DNA of 64,000 bases from assembly GCF_011369485.1 (NCBI RefSeq), contig NZ_VXCA01000016.1, forward strand, positions 98,336 to 162,335, written 5' to 3'. Each line of letters begins with the position of its first letter. Position 1 is the stretch's first letter. The position numbers were made by a program, and so were the translations under genes. Below, in pieces: positions 62,522-64,000 of the stretch. This DNA is from Pseudomonas atagonensis. GTDB lineage: Bacteria > Pseudomonadota > Gammaproteobacteria > Pseudomonadales > Pseudomonadaceae. Below the pieces are notes generated by a model. The model was not told the DNA's origin and ran no database searches. It saw only the letters and a program-made list of their open reading frames with translations.

Positions 62522-63967
62522 GTGGCTGATTCAAAGCGTTTCGACAACTACATCAACGGTGAGTGGGTCGCCGGTGCCGATTACTCGGCCAACATCAACC
62601 CGTCCGAGCTGAGCGACAACATTGGCGACTACGCCAAGGCTGATCTGACTCAAGTCCACGCCGCCATCGACGCCGCTCGCGCGGCGTTCCCGGCCTGGTC
62701 GACCTCGGGCATTCAGGCCCGTCACGATTCGCTGGATAAAGTCGGCACGGAAATCCTCGCTCGCCGCGAAGAACTCGGCACCCTGTTGGCCCGGGAGGAG
62801 GGCAAGACCCTGCCTGAAGCCATCGGTGAAGTGACCCGCGCCGGCAACATCTTCAAATTTTTCGCCGGTGAATGCCTGCGTTTGTCCGGCGACTACGTAC
62901 CGTCGGTGCGTCCGGGCGTCAACGTTGAAGTCACCCGCGAAGCGCTGGGTGTGGTCGGTCTGATCACTCCGTGGAACTTCCCGATTGCCATCCCGGCGTG
63001 GAAAATTGCACCCGCACTGGCCTACGGTAACTGCGTGGTGCTCAAGCCTGCGGATCTGGTGCCGGGCTGCGCCTGGGCGCTGGCGGAAATCATTTCCCGC
63101 GCAGGCTTCCCGGCCGGCGTGTTCAACCTGGTGATGGGCAGCGGTCGTGTGGTTGGCGATGCACTGGTGCAGAGCCCGAAAGTCGACGGCATCAGCTTCA
63201 CCGGCTCGGTCGGCGTTGGCCGGCAGATCGCGGTCAACTGTGTTTCGCGCCAGGCCAAGGTTCAGCTGGAGATGGGCGGCAAGAACCCGCAGATCATTCT
63301 CGACGACGCCGACCTCAAGCAAGCGGTCGAGCTGTCGGTGCAGAGTGCGTTCTACTCCACCGGCCAGCGTTGCACCGCGTCGAGCCGCTTGATCGTCACT
63401 GCCGGGATCCACGACAAGTTCGTCGAAGCCATGGCCGAGCGCATGAAGTCGATCAAGGTCGGCCACGCACTGAAATCCGGCACCGACATCGGTCCAGTGG
63501 TTTCCCAGGCGCAGCTTGAACAGGACATGAAGTACATCGACATCGGTCAATCCGAAGGTGCACGTCTGGTCAGCGGCGGTGGTCTGGTGACTTGCGATAC
63601 CGAGGGCTACTTCCTCGCGCCAACGCTGTTTGCCGACAGCGAGGCATCCATGCGCATCAGCCGCGAAGAGATCTTCGGCCCGGTGGCCAACATCGTTCGC
63701 GTGGCTGATTACGACGCGGCGCTGGCGATGGCCAACGACACCGAATTCGGTCTGTCGGCGGGCATCGCGACCACGTCGCTGAAGTACGCCAACCACTTCA
63801 AGCGCCACTCCCAGGCCGGGATGGTGATGGTCAACCTGCCGACCGCCGGTGTCGATTACCACGTTCCGTTCGGTGGCCGTAAGGGTTCATCCTATGGATC
63901 ACGTGAGCAAGGCCGCTATGCGCAAGAGTTCTACACGGTCGTGAAGACCAGCTACATCGGTTCCTGA
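62522..63967 (+). CDS. Alpha-ketoglutaric semialdehyde (2,5-dioxovalerate) dehydrogenase
   Basis: 481 residues from GTG 62522, with GAGGAG 8 bases upstream. NAD(P)-dependent aldehyde dehydrogenase: NFPIAIPAWK, the FTGSVGVGRQIAV coenzyme loop, ELEMGGKNPQIILDDADL-type general base (here LEMGGKNPQI) and catalytic Cys in STGQRCTASSRL. It oxidises the KdgD product to 2-oxoglutarate, which enters the TCA cycle. The gap to kdgD is 62 bp and the two are very likely co-transcribed. Downstream transporter or glucarate dehydratase genes, if linked, lie beyond the window. Confidence 0.92.
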   Translation: MADSKRFDNYINGEWVAGADYSANINPSELSDNIGDYAKADLTQVHAAIDAARAAFPAWSTSGIQARHDSLDKVGTEILARREELGTLLAREEGKTLPEAIGEVTRAGNIFKFFAGECLRLSGDYVPSVRPGVNVEVTREALGVVGLITPWNFPIAIPAWKIAPALAYGNCVVLKPADLVPGCAWALAEIISRAGFPAGVFNLVMGSGRVVGDALVQSPKVDGISFTGSVGVGRQIAVNCVSRQAKVQLEMGGKNPQIILDDADLKQAVELSVQSAFYSTGQRCTASSRLIVTAGIHDKFVEAMAERMKSIKVGHALKSGTDIGPVVSQAQLEQDMKYIDIGQSEGARLVSGGGLVTCDTEGYFLAPTLFADSEASMRISREEIFGPVANIVRVADYDAALAMANDTEFGLSAGIATTSLKYANHFKRHSQAGMVMVNLPTAGVDYHVPFGGRKGSSYGSREQGRYAQEFYTVVKTSYIGS

Positions 63968-63977
63968 TCCACGCACT

Positions 63978-64000
63978 ACCTGTGGGAGCTGGCGCGCCAG
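63978..64000. repeat. Start of a REP-type palindrome, cut by window end
   Basis: CTGTGGGAGCTGGCGCGCCAG begins 12 bases after the aldehyde dehydrogenase stop and has the CTGTGGGAGC left end and GGCGCGCC core of Pseudomonas palindromes. The right arm is outside the window. Confidence 0.5.

Overview
The window is chromosomal DNA from a Pseudomonas, most likely of the fluorescens group. Gene content and order match Pseudomonas blocks I know from P. aeruginosa: nusA-infB-rbfA-truB-rpsO-pnp; nadC/DUF1631/ampD-ampE/MCP; piuB-piuA-piuC-SEL1-speC; dppBCDF with opdP and extra peptide-binding proteins next to roxS-roxR. Codons are GC-rich, with GC-rich third positions, and intergenic gaps carry many Pseudomonas REP-type palindromes. 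The species assignment is inference from synteny and recognised protein families.

Layout. 1-7667: translation and RNA-metabolism operon (3' end of nusA to pnp), closed by a strong terminator. 7700-8343: tRNA-Thr(CGT) and a DUF6388 protein. 8432-15419: nadC, diverging from DUF1631, ampD-ampE and a chemoreceptor. 15605-23624: a small zinc-ribbon membrane protein, tatD and the regulator fruR, diverging from the fructose PTS operon fruB-fruK-fruA, with a Cra/FruR operator between them. 23803-26169: a PhoD-type phosphatase and a DUF559 protein flanked by two MITE-like repeats. 26170-34376: iron-linked piuB and piuA, divergent piuC and a SEL1 protein, then speC with a leader that contains an intrinsic terminator. 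34797-38249: an OpuC-type quaternary-amine ABC importer. 38580-42399: prfC, an MFS transporter and a small acidic secreted protein. 42610-53390: di/oligopeptide uptake (porin opdP, three binding proteins, dppBCDF). 53994-58773: SIMPL protein, redox two-component system roxS-roxR and an SbmA/BacA-type ABC exporter. 58904-63967: a GntR/FadR regulator separated from its likely targets kdgD and an aldehyde dehydrogenase (glucarate/galactarate breakdown) by a two-gene minus-strand cassette.

That last cassette (59796-61312) is the most unusual item. A 441-residue zinc-phospholipase-like protein without a signal peptide and a 62-64-residue beta-rich protein overlap by ATGA. They lie behind a near-ideal LexA (SOS) box inside an otherwise coherent sugar-acid locus, which suggests a damage-inducible effector cassette. 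The GntR promoter and the kdgD promoter share a 13-base site (GTTGTACGATSAC), which ties the regulator to kdgD across the insertion.

No rRNA, CRISPR array, prophage or recognisable transposase is present. Most long antisense frames are codon-bias shadows of the real genes.
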